DNA from: Enhygromyxa salina
Lineage (GTDB): Bacteria > Myxococcota_A > Polyangia > Nannocystales > Nannocystaceae
Assembly (NCBI RefSeq): GCF_002994615.1
Contig: NZ_PVNK01000166.1
Coordinates: 1 to 64,000, forward strand
Direction: 5' to 3'
DNA: 64,000 bases
Position 1 is the stretch's first letter. Every line of letters starts with the position of its first letter. The translations under genes were made by a program, and so were the position numbers. Under the pieces are notes generated by a model. The model worked only from the letters and a program-made list of their open reading frames with translations, was not told the origin of the DNA and made no database searches. Positions 47,099-55,717 of the stretch are shown one piece after another.

Positions 47099-47601
47099 CG
47101 AAGGAGCGCCAGGGCGAGCAGGGCGCTCAGCACGACGCTCGCGGGGCCGGGCTCGCTGTCGGTCGAGCACCCGAGGGACTCGTCGGCGCCATCGTTGCAG
47201 TCGAGACCGCCGCTGTTCATCCAGGCGTGGTCATCACCCTCTGCGAACGAAAGGCCAGAGGTCCACGCTCCCGCCAAGTAGTTCTCCTCGCAGTCATCCC
47301 AGTCAAAGCCGCCCGAGAACAGATCCACCAGGCGCGTACACTCCGCGAACGCCAGGTCATTCAGCTCCTCGTTCCGGGCCCCCGACAGCACCTCCTCATC
47401 GGTCAGGCAAAGGCACGCCGTCCCGGACGAGCCGGTCTCTTCGTTGATGATGACGTGCTTGTCCCCGTTGTCCCAGTAGCCCCATCCGGTGATGACGACA
47501 CACGCGACCCGTGTCGGCGCGGGGTCGTCGAAGTCGGCGGTCCTGTCGGCACACCCGGCGAGCGCGACGATGAGCGCCAAACTCGAGATGCGCGCGTTCA
47601 T
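47083..47601 (-). CDS. Lipoprotein with MYXO-CTERM-like C-terminus
   Basis: The product has 172 residues. The signal peptide ends LALIVALAGC (lipobox). The middle part has paired cysteines (ACLCLTDEE, CTRLVDLF, DDCEENY, DCND). The C-terminus is a short Cys/Pro segment, a hydrophobic stretch SVVLSALLALALL and basic RQRRG, as in MYXO-CTERM sorting tails that anchor proteins to the outer surface. Having both an N-terminal lipobox and such a tail is unusual. The function is unknown. Confidence 0.7.
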   Translation of the reverse strand: MNARISSLALIVALAGCADRTADFDDPAPTRVACVVITGWGYWDNGDKHVIINEETGSSGTACLCLTDEEVLSGARNEELNDLAFAECTRLVDLFSGGFDWDDCEENYLAGAWTSGLSFAEGDDHAWMNSGGLDCNDGADESLGCSTDSEPGPASVVLSALLALALLRQRRG

Positions 47602-47965
47602 GGTGACTGGACCCCGCCCATATCGCCGGCGGGCGCGGGCGAGTCGCCGGTCTCGGTCCCTGCATCGTAGACGGGGCGGCGCGGTCGAGGAGGTGATTCC
47701 CCAAGCCTGTGACATGGCAGCGGATTTTTGGAGGCGATGCACGCCGCGAGCCGTGGCGCTGTGTGCGCGGGTTCACGAGTCGCGAGCCGGGTCTGCGGCA
47801 GGTTTCGGAGCCGCGGGCCCGAAGTGAGAAACAAATTTGCCCCCCAGGCCCCTGCAGAGCTCACTGCGCTCAGCCCCGCGACCCCCGAGGCCCCACCCGA
47901 GAGGAGCCGGAACCCTTCGACGACGCCCTCCTCGCCGCACGATCCTCAACTCGCTCGTCCCCCGC
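47602..47965. other. Intergenic region without recognised elements
   Basis: These 364 bases lie between the MYXO-CTERM-type lipoprotein start and the Uma2-like remnant. A frame upstream of 47966 (…EEPEPFDDALLAA) shows some coding bias and may be decayed 5' sequence of the Uma2-like gene. Nothing else is visible. Confidence 0.4.
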
Positions 47966-48411
47966 ATGGCCTGGGCCCCTCGATCCCTCGTCGCTCAGCT
48001 TCTGACCTACTTCGATACCCAAGGCTGTCGCGTACTGCCGGCGCCCTTCGACATTCGCCTCCCCGAGGGCGACGAACTCGATGAGGAGGTCGAGACGGTC
48101 GTCCAGCCCGACATCTCGGTCGTGCGTGACCTGGCCAAGCTCGACGACCGCGGCTGCCGTGGCGCACCCAAGCTGGTCATCGAGGTCTTGTCGCCATCGA
48201 CAGCCGGGCGCGACCACCTGGTCAAGCGGGCGGTCTACGAGCGCCACGGTGTCTGGCAGTACTGGCTCGTTCACCCGATCGATCGGCTCGTGACGATCCA
48301 CCGACGAACAACCGACAAAGGGTTCGGGCCGCCCGAGATGTTCGAGGCTCGCGGGGCCCTCGCTGTCGAGGGATTCGACGAGCGTTCGCCGACATCCCGC
48401 CGATCGCTTAG
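47966..48411 (+). pseudogene. Uma2-family endonuclease-like gene, 5'-truncated and frameshifted
   Basis: The reading frame gives the core of a DUF820/Uma2 protein: CRVLPAPFDIRLPEGDELDEEVETVVQPDISVV, PKLVIEVLSPSTAGRDHLVKRAVYERHGVWQYWLVHP. This includes the restriction-like D…E-V-L-S motif. The usual first 40-50 residues (YELIDGE region) are missing. Near 48382 one base is lost. Shifting frame gives FADIPPIA then TAG at 48409, the normal family end, whereas the uncorrected frame runs on through repeats. It is probably inactive. Confidence 0.7.
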
Positions 48412-48442
48412 CTACGAGTGGACGGGCGCTTGGCCAGGCATG

Positions 48443-48470
48443 CGCCGAGCGCCGAGCGCCGAGCGCCGAG
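48443..48470. repeat. 7-bp tandem repeat (4 units)
   Basis: Four perfect CGCCGAG units stand between the Uma2-like remnant and the half palindromic element at 48479. Non-coding. Confidence 0.85.
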
Positions 48471-48478
48471 GGCAGGAG

Positions 48479-48489
48479 CGGGCTGCTAG
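48479..48489. repeat. Solo end of the CTAG palindromic element
   Basis: CGGGCTGCTAG equals the outer 11 bases of the 166-bp element. The complement of its CTA is the UAG stop codon of the methyltransferase gene (48486-48488). There is no second end nearby, so this is a decayed copy or a chance match of 11 bases. Confidence 0.4.
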
Positions 48490-49058
48490 ACAAGGCCCGC
48501 GAGGGGCTCCGGGCGCACGAAGTCGTAGCCGAATTCGGCCTCGGGATCGGCGAGGTAGCCGGTCAAGGTCGCGAGCAGCGTCGAGCTCCGGACCTGAACC
48601 TCGGCGCCGAAGGCCTCGAAGTCGCGGGGGGCCCACACGGAGCGGTGAGCCTCGGCCGCGCGCTCGCGCCAGCTGTATTGAACATACTTTTGCGGCGCGA
48701 CCACGAGGCAGTAGTGGCAGCGATAGATGAGGTAGTTGAGCAGGTCGATCCCCTCGGACTTCTTGAGGTGCTCGATCACGTCGCCGATGAGCACGACGTC
48801 GGCGGTGAGGTCGGGGAGGGCGTCGAAGGCGGTCTCGATCCGAGCGCGCGCGACGACGTCGTAGATCCCCTCGAGCTCGAAGTAGGAGATATAGGTGTCG
48901 TCGCATTCGACCGCGGCGATCAGCGCGTCGGGGTTGACGCGACGAATCATGCGTCCGTACTTGCCGGCGCCGGGTCCGAGGTCCAGATAGGACTGCGCGT
49001 CGTGAGTACGCAAGAAGGCCTCGATGTCGGCATCAAATACATCGCTCGAATAGGGCAC
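48486..49058 (-). CDS. SAM-dependent class I methyltransferase
   Basis: The product has 190 residues. Motif I is YLDLGPGAGKYGRMI, the acidic residue after strand 2 is AAVECDD, and motif IV is TADVVLIGDVIEHL. Post-motif strands end in CLVVAPQKYVQYSW. The short length and VIEHL block are those of Methyltransf_23-type enzymes acting on small molecules or sugars. The substrate is unknown. Its UAG stop is in the CTAG of the solo element end. No partner gene is adjacent. Confidence 0.85.
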   Translation of the reverse strand: MPYSSDVFDADIEAFLRTHDAQSYLDLGPGAGKYGRMIRRVNPDALIAAVECDDTYISYFELEGIYDVVARARIETAFDALPDLTADVVLIGDVIEHLKKSEGIDLLNYLIYRCHYCLVVAPQKYVQYSWRERAAEAHRSVWAPRDFEAFGAEVQVRSSTLLATLTGYLADPEAEFGYDFVRPEPLAGLV

Positions 49059-49162
49059 GCGCGCTCCTTTGTCGGGCTTCCGCGCCAGCGTTCGACCAAG
49101 CTATCACGGCCCTCGCCAAGGGTCGACTCGCCGCGCGGTCGGGCCGCGCGGTCGGTATGCGC

Positions 49163-51520
49163 TCACTCTTGGGGCCGCACGAACCACGCGGAGGGGACGA
49201 GGCCGGCCTCGGGGAACCCCGGCCCGTAGACGCCCACCTGCAAGCGCTTGGCGTCCTGCGCCTGGAAGAACGCGAGGCGGAAGGGGTGAGCGCCCGCGGC
49301 GAGGGCGACCGCTCCCTCCTCCCTCGCCGGACCGTGGACGCCGTCGTTGTCGACAACCATCTGGTCTCCGATCCACAGCACGCTGCCGTCGTCCGAGATC
49401 AGCACGAAGGTGTAGATGCCGTCGGAGGGGACGCGGATCCAGCCCGTGAACTCGAAGCCGAAGGAGTCCTCCCCTTCGTCCCCGCCCAGCTCGGGCGCGG
49501 GCACCACGTCCTTGGCCCCGGGCTCGGTCGCGAGCATCTCTTGGACCGAGCTCCACTGCCCCTCGTAGACGGCTCGCTCGAGCCCCGGGCTGGTCGCGGG
49601 GAGCTCGGCCGCGGGCCTCAGGCTCGTGCGTGTGTAGGTCGCCCGGGCCAGCTTGGTCATGCGGCCGTCGGGCAACACGCCGCGGGCCGAGACCGTGATC
49701 GACTGCCCGAGCTCCGTGAAGCTCAGGTGCAGGGGCTCCTCGTAGCGTTCGCTCTTGGCCTGGGCCTGGCCCTGGCCCTCGCCTGGGTCCGTACCGTCCA
49801 GGGTGTAGCGGATCTCGGCGTCGCGGAGGGGCACGGCCAGCTCGATCTCGAGCTCATCGTCGAAGGTCAGCTGATCGCCGTCGAGCCCGTAGACATCGGG
49901 GACGCGGTAGTTGACGTCGAGGTGGTCGAGGTGGACGAGCGCGGCGGGCAAGCGCGTGAGGAAGTCGGACCAGTCCCGGGCTTCGGCGGGGCTCCATACG
50001 ACCTCCGACAGGGCGAGGGCGCGGGGGTAGGCCATGTACTCGGCGTGGTCCCAGGTTGAGATGTACTCGGTCCAGAGGTTGGCTTGGGCGCCGAGGATGT
50101 GGCCCGCCTCCTCGCGCGAGAGCTCGCTCGGCACGGGCTCGAAGGCGTAGACCTGCGCCAGCGGGATGTAGCCTCCGATCGCCAGCGGCTCCTGGCTCGG
50201 CGGCCCCTGGTAGTAGTCGAAGTAGACGTGGCTCACCGGGGTCATGATCACGTCGTGGCCCATGCGCGCGGCCTCGATCCCCCCGGCCGTGCCCCGCCAC
50301 GACATCACCGTGGCCTCGGGCGCGAGGCCCCCCTCGAGGATCTCGTCCCACCCGATGATGTTGCGATCATGGCTGCGCAGGAAGGACTCGATCCGGTGGA
50401 TGAAGTAGCTTTGGAGCTCATCCTCGTCGGCCAGGCCCTCGCGCTGGATCAGCTCCTGCGCGACCTCGCTTTCTTGCCAGCGGAGCTTGGGCGCCTCGTC
50501 GCCCCCGATGTGGATGTAGCGGCTCGGGAACAGCTCCACGACCTCGGCGAGCACGGCCTCGAGGAACTCGAAGGTCGACTCCTTCGGGCAATAGATGTCG
50601 GTGAAGACGCCCCAGGTCGTGCCGACCTCGAAGGGCCCCTCGCTGCACGCGAGCTCGGGGTAGGCGGCCAGCGCGGCCGTGGCGTGGCCAGGTAGCTCGA
50701 TCTCCGGGATCACGGTGACGAAGCGCTCGGCGGCGTAGCGGACGACCTCTCGGATCTCGTCTTTGGTGTAGTGACCACAGTAGGGCGTGCCGTCGCCGAC
50801 ATAGGGGTCGAGCTGATCCCCGACGACCGTCTGTGCCCGACACGATCCGACCTCGATCAGGCGCGGGTAGCTGTCGATCGGGACACGCCAGCCCTGGTCG
50901 TCCGTGAGGTGCCAGTGGAAGGTGTTGAACTTGAAGCGGCTCATCAGATCGATGTAGCGCTCGACTTGTTCAACCCCGTAGAAGTGTCGGGCCGCGTCGA
51001 GGTGGAGCCCGCGATAGGAGAAGCGCGGAGCATCAGAGATCTCGAGCTCGGGGACCACGACCTCGTCGCCCGCGTCATGCACGAGCTGACGCAGGGTCTG
51101 GAGGGCATAGAAGGCCCCGGCCGGCGAGGCGGCGCGGACGTGGACCTGGCCGTCGGCAGACTGGAGCTCGTAGGACTCGGGATTGGTGAGCGCCGGGTCG
51201 ATCTCGATCGAGATCGCGGCCTCGTCCGAGCCGGCGGGCGCGAAGATCATGTCGCCCTCTTCGCGCCGCTCTTCGATCCAGGCTGTCAGGGCGGGGCTGA
51301 GCGCCTCGGCGGGGTCCCCCGTGACGTGGATCCCGACCGGCTCGGCCAGACGGACCAGACCCTCGCCAGGCTCGAGTTGGGCGGGGAGGGGCAGCACGGC
51401 GTTCGAAACGCTGATCGCCGCGGACGCCGGCGCCGGCGCCGGGGCCGAGGGGGGAGCGGGGCGACACGCGATCAGGGCGAGGCCGAGCAAGGCCGGGGTG
51501 ATGCGAGCTGCTTGGGTCAT
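49163..51520 (-). CDS. GH20 beta-N-acetylhexosaminidase lipoprotein with PA14 domain
   Basis: The product has 785 residues when started at 51520 (MTQAARITPALLGLALIAC, lipobox IAC). Domains in order: GH20b alpha/beta domain about 40-165; GH20 TIM barrel about 170-530 with RGLHLDAARHF, FHWHLTDDQGWRVPI and the catalytic Asp-Glu pair in YIHIGGDEAPKLRW; a chitobiase C-terminal Ig-like domain (RYTLDGTDPGEGQG); and a PA14/GLEYA-like domain in the last 150 residues (FEFTGWIRVPSDGIYTFVLISDDGSVLWI). It releases terminal GlcNAc/GalNAc from chitin or peptidoglycan fragments and fits a predatory or saprophytic life. The long open frame upstream is not coding. Confidence 0.93.
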   Translation of the reverse strand: MTQAARITPALLGLALIACRPAPPSAPAPAPASAAISVSNAVLPLPAQLEPGEGLVRLAEPVGIHVTGDPAEALSPALTAWIEERREEGDMIFAPAGSDEAAISIEIDPALTNPESYELQSADGQVHVRAASPAGAFYALQTLRQLVHDAGDEVVVPELEISDAPRFSYRGLHLDAARHFYGVEQVERYIDLMSRFKFNTFHWHLTDDQGWRVPIDSYPRLIEVGSCRAQTVVGDQLDPYVGDGTPYCGHYTKDEIREVVRYAAERFVTVIPEIELPGHATAALAAYPELACSEGPFEVGTTWGVFTDIYCPKESTFEFLEAVLAEVVELFPSRYIHIGGDEAPKLRWQESEVAQELIQREGLADEDELQSYFIHRIESFLRSHDRNIIGWDEILEGGLAPEATVMSWRGTAGGIEAARMGHDVIMTPVSHVYFDYYQGPPSQEPLAIGGYIPLAQVYAFEPVPSELSREEAGHILGAQANLWTEYISTWDHAEYMAYPRALALSEVVWSPAEARDWSDFLTRLPAALVHLDHLDVNYRVPDVYGLDGDQLTFDDELEIELAVPLRDAEIRYTLDGTDPGEGQGQAQAKSERYEEPLHLSFTELGQSITVSARGVLPDGRMTKLARATYTRTSLRPAAELPATSPGLERAVYEGQWSSVQEMLATEPGAKDVVPAPELGGDEGEDSFGFEFTGWIRVPSDGIYTFVLISDDGSVLWIGDQMVVDNDGVHGPAREEGAVALAAGAHPFRLAFFQAQDAKRLQVGVYGPGFPEAGLVPSAWFVRPQE

Positions 51521-51836
51521 GCTGTATTCGCGTGACACATCCGGGATCGTAGCAGAGCTCCTGCCTGGCCCTGCGCTCGCCGCTCGGCTTCTTCTGCGGC
51601 AACTGGAACGCGTGAGAGGCGCGAGCTCAGGCCAGCTCGGGGCTCTCGGAACTCGCCCTTCGACCTCCCCGCGGCCCAAGGCGCGCTCGAGCTCGCTCGA
51701 GGTGGAGGCGAGCACCGCGAGTTCGCACCCAACTGCCCTCGACAAAAATTTCCGGCGCGAGATGACACCATGGGTTGCACCACCATGGGTTGCACCGCGG
51801 GCTCTTGGGCTCGCCCCTTGATGCTGGACCTTGGCA
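51521..51836. other. Intergenic region with degenerate palindromic element
   Basis: These 316 bases lie between the hexosaminidase start and the stop of the RiPP hydroxylase gene. The right part (51741-51812) is a decayed element end. The left part should carry the hexosaminidase promoter. No gene is seen. Confidence 0.5.
51741..51812. repeat. Degenerate end of the palindromic element with 15-bp duplication
   Basis: TTCCGGCGCGAG followed by a GACAC-ATG-TTGCACCA-type sequence and CGGGCTC corresponds to one end of the 166-bp element (TTCCGGCGCGAGGCGACACG onward), with several changes. Within it CACCATGGGTTGCAC is repeated twice in tandem. CTAG is no longer present at the border. Confidence 0.6.
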
Positions 51837-53045
51837 TCACTCGGAGTCGTTGAGGCGGACCACCCGCAGGAGACCATCACGCAACAAACTCGCAGCGAGG
51901 CTCGTCTGCTGTTCGGCGTCGAGCCCGGGCAAGTCCTCCACGCAAAATGGACCGTCGGCGTCGAGGATGAACAACATCGCCTCGCGATATTCGTCAGGCG
52001 CTTGCAGCAGGGACTGACAGAACTGCAGTCCAATCCCCGTCTGCGTCGGGACAAGCCGCGCATGCAGGTGGCGCTTTCGCTCCAGTCGAGTTTTGGGGGC
52101 GAGAGCCTGTAGGCCGTCGATCGATGCAACGAACTCACCGGTGCCCGCGCTGCGCCCACGACTGATAAAATCATCCTCGAGCAGGCTAAAGGCGGCTTCC
52201 GCGGAGCCGTCGGTCCCCACCAGTTCGATGAGCCTGTCGAGGACTGAGCTGAGTTGATCGAAGTCGACCGGCCGCCGCAGGTACCCGAATGGCAGGGGGG
52301 CACGGAATTCCGGGTGAACACGGCAGAGCGCGTCGATCGCTGTCCTCAGCAGGTCCCGACCTGTGGGCGCGTGAACTCCGAACGTCAGGTGCAAGGATGA
52401 ACCGTCTTCGGTCTCAGCCTCGTGAATCCATCCGCGTGGGATATAAAGCACGTCCCCAGGTTCGAGTTGGATATTATCCGGGGGCGGAAGCTTCTCCCGC
52501 CGAAAGGGATCTCCGTTGGTCAGTTGTGGCAGCGGGCAGGCCGCGTCTGCCCCGTAGACGCGCCAGAGCTTCTTGCCCGCAACCTGGGCCACGATCACGT
52601 CGTGGGTGTCGTAGTGAGGCTTAAAGCCCTGCGCTCCCGGTGGGGTTAGGTATGCGTTGGCCTCGACGGGATAGCTCATTCGCTCTTGCATGGACTGTAT
52701 GAGCAGCCCTACCGTAGGCGAGTAGTCCTGGACGTTGTTGACAATGATAGTGTGGCCGTTAGCGTAGAGTCGTCGAATTCGGTCGATGTCCAGGCGTCCG
52801 CCTCGCCCAAAGGGAACCTCGACAGCTGTGCTGGCTCGACTCGATGCGAGACGAATTGATGGCGGCTTTGGCTGGCCGTACTCGAGCACCAACTCGAGGT
52901 CCCGGAAGCTGAACAGTGGATCGAAATATCCTGGCCGTTTGGTTGCGAGCAAGCTTGGGTGTTTTTGCCACACCTTCGCGCTGAACTCGTCGACAGAGAA
53001 CGGCGAGAACAGCCAGTCAAGGGAGAACGTTGTCGGAGTTGTCAC
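51837..53045 (-). CDS. JmjC/cupin-4 Fe(II)/2-oxoglutarate hydroxylase of the RiPP operon
   Basis: The product has 402 residues. The jelly-roll core carries the facial triad H144-Y-D146 (GFKPHYDTHDVIVAQVAGKKLW) and distal H208 in PGDVLYIPRGWIHEA, with LHLTFGVH after it. This is the layout of the ribosomal-oxygenase branch (NO66/MINA/YcfD type). A C-terminal helical and winged-helix-like part follows. Relatives beta-hydroxylate His or Arg of ribosomal proteins. Here the gene overlaps the radical SAM gene by 29 bases, so a peptide substrate from the same operon is more likely (inference). Last gene of the operon. Confidence 0.85.
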   Translation of the reverse strand: MTTPTTFSLDWLFSPFSVDEFSAKVWQKHPSLLATKRPGYFDPLFSFRDLELVLEYGQPKPPSIRLASSRASTAVEVPFGRGGRLDIDRIRRLYANGHTIIVNNVQDYSPTVGLLIQSMQERMSYPVEANAYLTPPGAQGFKPHYDTHDVIVAQVAGKKLWRVYGADAACPLPQLTNGDPFRREKLPPPDNIQLEPGDVLYIPRGWIHEAETEDGSSLHLTFGVHAPTGRDLLRTAIDALCRVHPEFRAPLPFGYLRRPVDFDQLSSVLDRLIELVGTDGSAEAAFSLLEDDFISRGRSAGTGEFVASIDGLQALAPKTRLERKRHLHARLVPTQTGIGLQFCQSLLQAPDEYREAMLFILDADGPFCVEDLPGLDAEQQTSLAASLLRDGLLRVVRLNDSE

Positions 53046-54267
53046 CGAACCTCCTTGCGATCTCCTCTGCAGGGTAGCCGTTTTGCCGCAGCAGGTCGCA
53101 CATTTTGGCGTAGAAGACTTTGTACGAGTCGCAGTAGATTGATGGGTTGTTGAAGCCCGTCTGCCGGGTGTAGCGGTTCTCGAGATCCCCGCCCCGACAG
53201 ATCGTTCGCCAGCGACACGAGCGGCAAGCCTCGGGGAGTTCGTGACTCAAAGACTCGATCTCGAGGAAGATCGGATCGGACAGAACCTCGCGGACCGTAG
53301 AGGAGGCGATCGGGTGCACCGCGGTCGAGGAGTACCACTCGAGTGCAGGGATATACGAGTCGTCTACTGTGACTGTGCCGTCGCTGCGGGCGATGAGCAC
53401 CTGAACATCCTTGCGTGGCCGAACGACGGGGCCTGGCGCTACGCCAACGAGGAAATGCCGGAGCGCATTGTCGATAAAGCGAATCCGGATCCGCGGGTTG
53501 TCCTCGGCCAGCCATGACTCGAACAGTTCGAACATGCGATCACCGTACTTGGCCGCATGCCCGCTCGCGCGAAACTCAGTGTCGTCGGCGTTTCGATCGG
53601 GCAACAAAAAACCCATGGACTCGACCCCCAGTTCGCGGAAATAGGTGTAGGACTCATGGTAGTCTACACGGTGGTCCATCACGCTGATCGTCGACGGGAG
53701 GCGTGCGGGGTCGCCGGCCGCAGAGTCGACGAGGGTGCGAATGGTCGCTTCGGTGACGGCGAAGGTCGAGCGACCGGCGTGATCGAGTCGATGACGGTCG
53801 TGTGCCTCGCGCTTTCCGTCCACGCTGACGCCGACGGTGACCTCGTGTTGCCGAAACAAGTCAACCCAGTGCTGGTTTAGAATCGTGCCGTTGGTCTGGA
53901 TGGAGAAGGTGATGTGCGCTACGGGGGCGACCTTGCGACGAAGGGTGGCGCACATCTTGTCGAAGACCGCGGGTTGCACGAGCATCGGCTCACCGCCGTG
54001 GAAGGCGATCTTGACCCGCGTGACTCCCAGTTCAGCGCATCCGTGGGCGAGCCAGTCTCCAAGCTGTTCGGTGAGGCGGACCGACGCCCTCGCGGGACGC
54101 GAGAGGGCGGTGTCTTCGCCCATGTTGAAGTAGTAGCAGTACGTGCAGTTGATGTTGCAACGCTCGGCGACTTTGTAGACGATCTGAAGGCACTCGATTG
54201 AATCGGGCTCCGCCGGGTTCCAGTTCCCGCGTGCGCGCAGATCGTTCGATGCTTGCTCAGTCATCAT
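53017..54267 (-). CDS. Radical SAM/SPASM peptide-modifying enzyme (cyclophane-type)
   Basis: The product has 416 residues. The SAM-cluster motif is C37-N-I-N-C41-T-Y-C44 (VAERCNINCTYCYYFNMG), followed by VKIAFHGGEPML and ITFSIQTNGTILN. The SPASM-type cysteines cluster at C348, C351, C357 and C379 (ACRSCRWRTICRGGDLENRY, then FNNPSIYC). The R-G-G-x-L-x-x-R-Y and F-N-N-P-S-x-Y-C pattern is that of FxsB-like and related enzymes which join an aromatic side chain to a nearby residue. It is translated from an ATGA overlap with the HExxH lipoprotein gene. It most likely crosslinks the 63-residue precursor. Confidence 0.9.
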   Translation of the reverse strand: MMTEQASNDLRARGNWNPAEPDSIECLQIVYKVAERCNINCTYCYYFNMGEDTALSRPARASVRLTEQLGDWLAHGCAELGVTRVKIAFHGGEPMLVQPAVFDKMCATLRRKVAPVAHITFSIQTNGTILNQHWVDLFRQHEVTVGVSVDGKREAHDRHRLDHAGRSTFAVTEATIRTLVDSAAGDPARLPSTISVMDHRVDYHESYTYFRELGVESMGFLLPDRNADDTEFRASGHAAKYGDRMFELFESWLAEDNPRIRIRFIDNALRHFLVGVAPGPVVRPRKDVQVLIARSDGTVTVDDSYIPALEWYSSTAVHPIASSTVREVLSDPIFLEIESLSHELPEACRSCRWRTICRGGDLENRYTRQTGFNNPSIYCDSYKVFYAKMCDLLRQNGYPAEEIARRFGDNSDNVLP

Positions 54268-55712
54268 GGTTGTTCTGGCGGTAGGACGATGTCCAGCGCC
54301 TGGAGGCCCGCTTCTCGCTCGTAAATCGGCTCGAGACCGAAGATCTGCAACAGCTCGATCGTCGCCGTGTCTGGATCGGTGTGCGACTCGCTTGTGAATC
54401 GCTGAATCGCGGCGAGGATCGTCTCGTCGATCCCCTCTTTGCGCAGAACGTAGAGGTAGAACGAGGTGTCAACCCTCGCGCCCTGGGACTCGGCGCCCGC
54501 TAGCAGGTCACGCCAGAACCCAAAGAAATCATGGTTCGGGATGATATTCAGGGTGCCGAGCGAGAGTAACTCGCCGCACGCGTGGGCGCCTTGGAGTTGG
54601 TCGAGGGGCCCCTGAGCGAGTTCCTGCGCACATTGGTGCTGCACGCGAGCATATCGTCGCTGCAGCCCACGCTGGTCGATTAGGCTGAGGTCCGCAAGAA
54701 CGATGGTCGCCATCATGTCTGCCGCGCCTTCGAGCGGCCACTCCTCGATAGGGACCCCGGGACGCAACTGGAAGTGATGCGCTCGCTCGTGCGCGAAGAA
54801 CCAGATGAGGTCTGCCAAGACCTCTTGATTTGGCTGCAGGTATCGAGTTCCCAGGATGGACATCGCTATTTGCGAGCCCTCGGCCCGCCCGGTGTTGTGC
54901 CATTCTTCTCCGGGACCCTCCCACGCGAGCAGATTTACCGCATCGGGGATGTCAGTCTGCCAGCGACCTTTGAGTGCCTCGTCCACTGCGGCCAGGTTTT
55001 TTGGGACTCCGACGCGTAGCCACTCCGGCAGGCCGGGGTCGACCACCATGATCGACGCGTCGGTGCGAATTACAGGAATCGGACCGTCGTAAATATAGGG
55101 CCCTGCGCCGAGGTGTGCAGTCACTGTCACCCGCTCGGGCGTTTCCCTTCGATCCGTCACGATCGGCCCGTTGGCCTCAAATGTTACGAATACCGGTGGT
55201 TGTTGACCATGCCACAGGCTCAAATCTCCATGTAGGGCCTCAGCAGCCACGCGGCTGTCGACGGTGAGCAGCGCCAATTGTCCAGAATAGAAAGCCAGGC
55301 TGTTGTCCGAGAACTTCAAAAACGGCCGTGTACCGGCTACGCGCGAGCTCGGTCGCCGAATTTGCAGGCGAACCTCTTGTGCGGGGACTTCGAAAAACAG
55401 CCCGTCGAGGCCGTCGAGGTTCTCCAGTTGGACTCCCTCGTCCAAGGGCGTCCAGTACGACGTCCGATAATCCCCGTGCGCCGTGTCGAACAGCAGAGCT
55501 GTCTGTGGCTCGGAGAACCGGTAGTGAACGATCCAGACGTCGCCCTCTCGGGTGAGCGTCGCAGCGAATCCTTGCTGTTCTTCCGCCGGCGCCCGATTTG
55601 CGGGGGTGTCGGACGCGACCCGAGCGTGGTCGCATGCAACCACGGACGCCATCGCCAGCCAACCAGTGGCCAACGCTTCGACGTAGAGTCGTGCACGACG
55701 CGAGCGCAACAC
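54264..55712 (-). CDS. HExxH metallopeptidase-like lipoprotein of the RiPP operon
   Basis: The product has 482 residues with a GTG start 5 bases after the precursor stop. The signal peptide ends SVVAC (lipidated Cys27). The N-terminal half is beta-rich (IVHYRFSEPQTALLFDTAHG). The C-terminal half has H308-E309-x-x-H312 (FFAHERAHHFQ) and a glutamate at E328 in EWPLEGAADMMA, the gluzincin ligand set, related in layout to M1/M61 aminopeptidases. It should act outside the cytoplasmic membrane, so it could cleave the exported, modified peptide or be its receptor. No transporter gene is present in the operon. Confidence 0.8.
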   Translation of the reverse strand: MLRSRRARLYVEALATGWLAMASVVACDHARVASDTPANRAPAEEQQGFAATLTREGDVWIVHYRFSEPQTALLFDTAHGDYRTSYWTPLDEGVQLENLDGLDGLFFEVPAQEVRLQIRRPSSRVAGTRPFLKFSDNSLAFYSGQLALLTVDSRVAAEALHGDLSLWHGQQPPVFVTFEANGPIVTDRRETPERVTVTAHLGAGPYIYDGPIPVIRTDASIMVVDPGLPEWLRVGVPKNLAAVDEALKGRWQTDIPDAVNLLAWEGPGEEWHNTGRAEGSQIAMSILGTRYLQPNQEVLADLIWFFAHERAHHFQLRPGVPIEEWPLEGAADMMATIVLADLSLIDQRGLQRRYARVQHQCAQELAQGPLDQLQGAHACGELLSLGTLNIIPNHDFFGFWRDLLAGAESQGARVDTSFYLYVLRKEGIDETILAAIQRFTSESHTDPDTATIELLQIFGLEPIYEREAGLQALDIVLPPEQP

Positions 55713-55717
55713 TGTGA

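Noticed and set aside
51521-52321. N-terminal extension of the hexosaminidase frame
   Set aside because: It runs antisense-like through the RiPP hydroxylase gene in another frame and precedes a perfect lipoprotein signal peptide; the start at 51520 is preferred.
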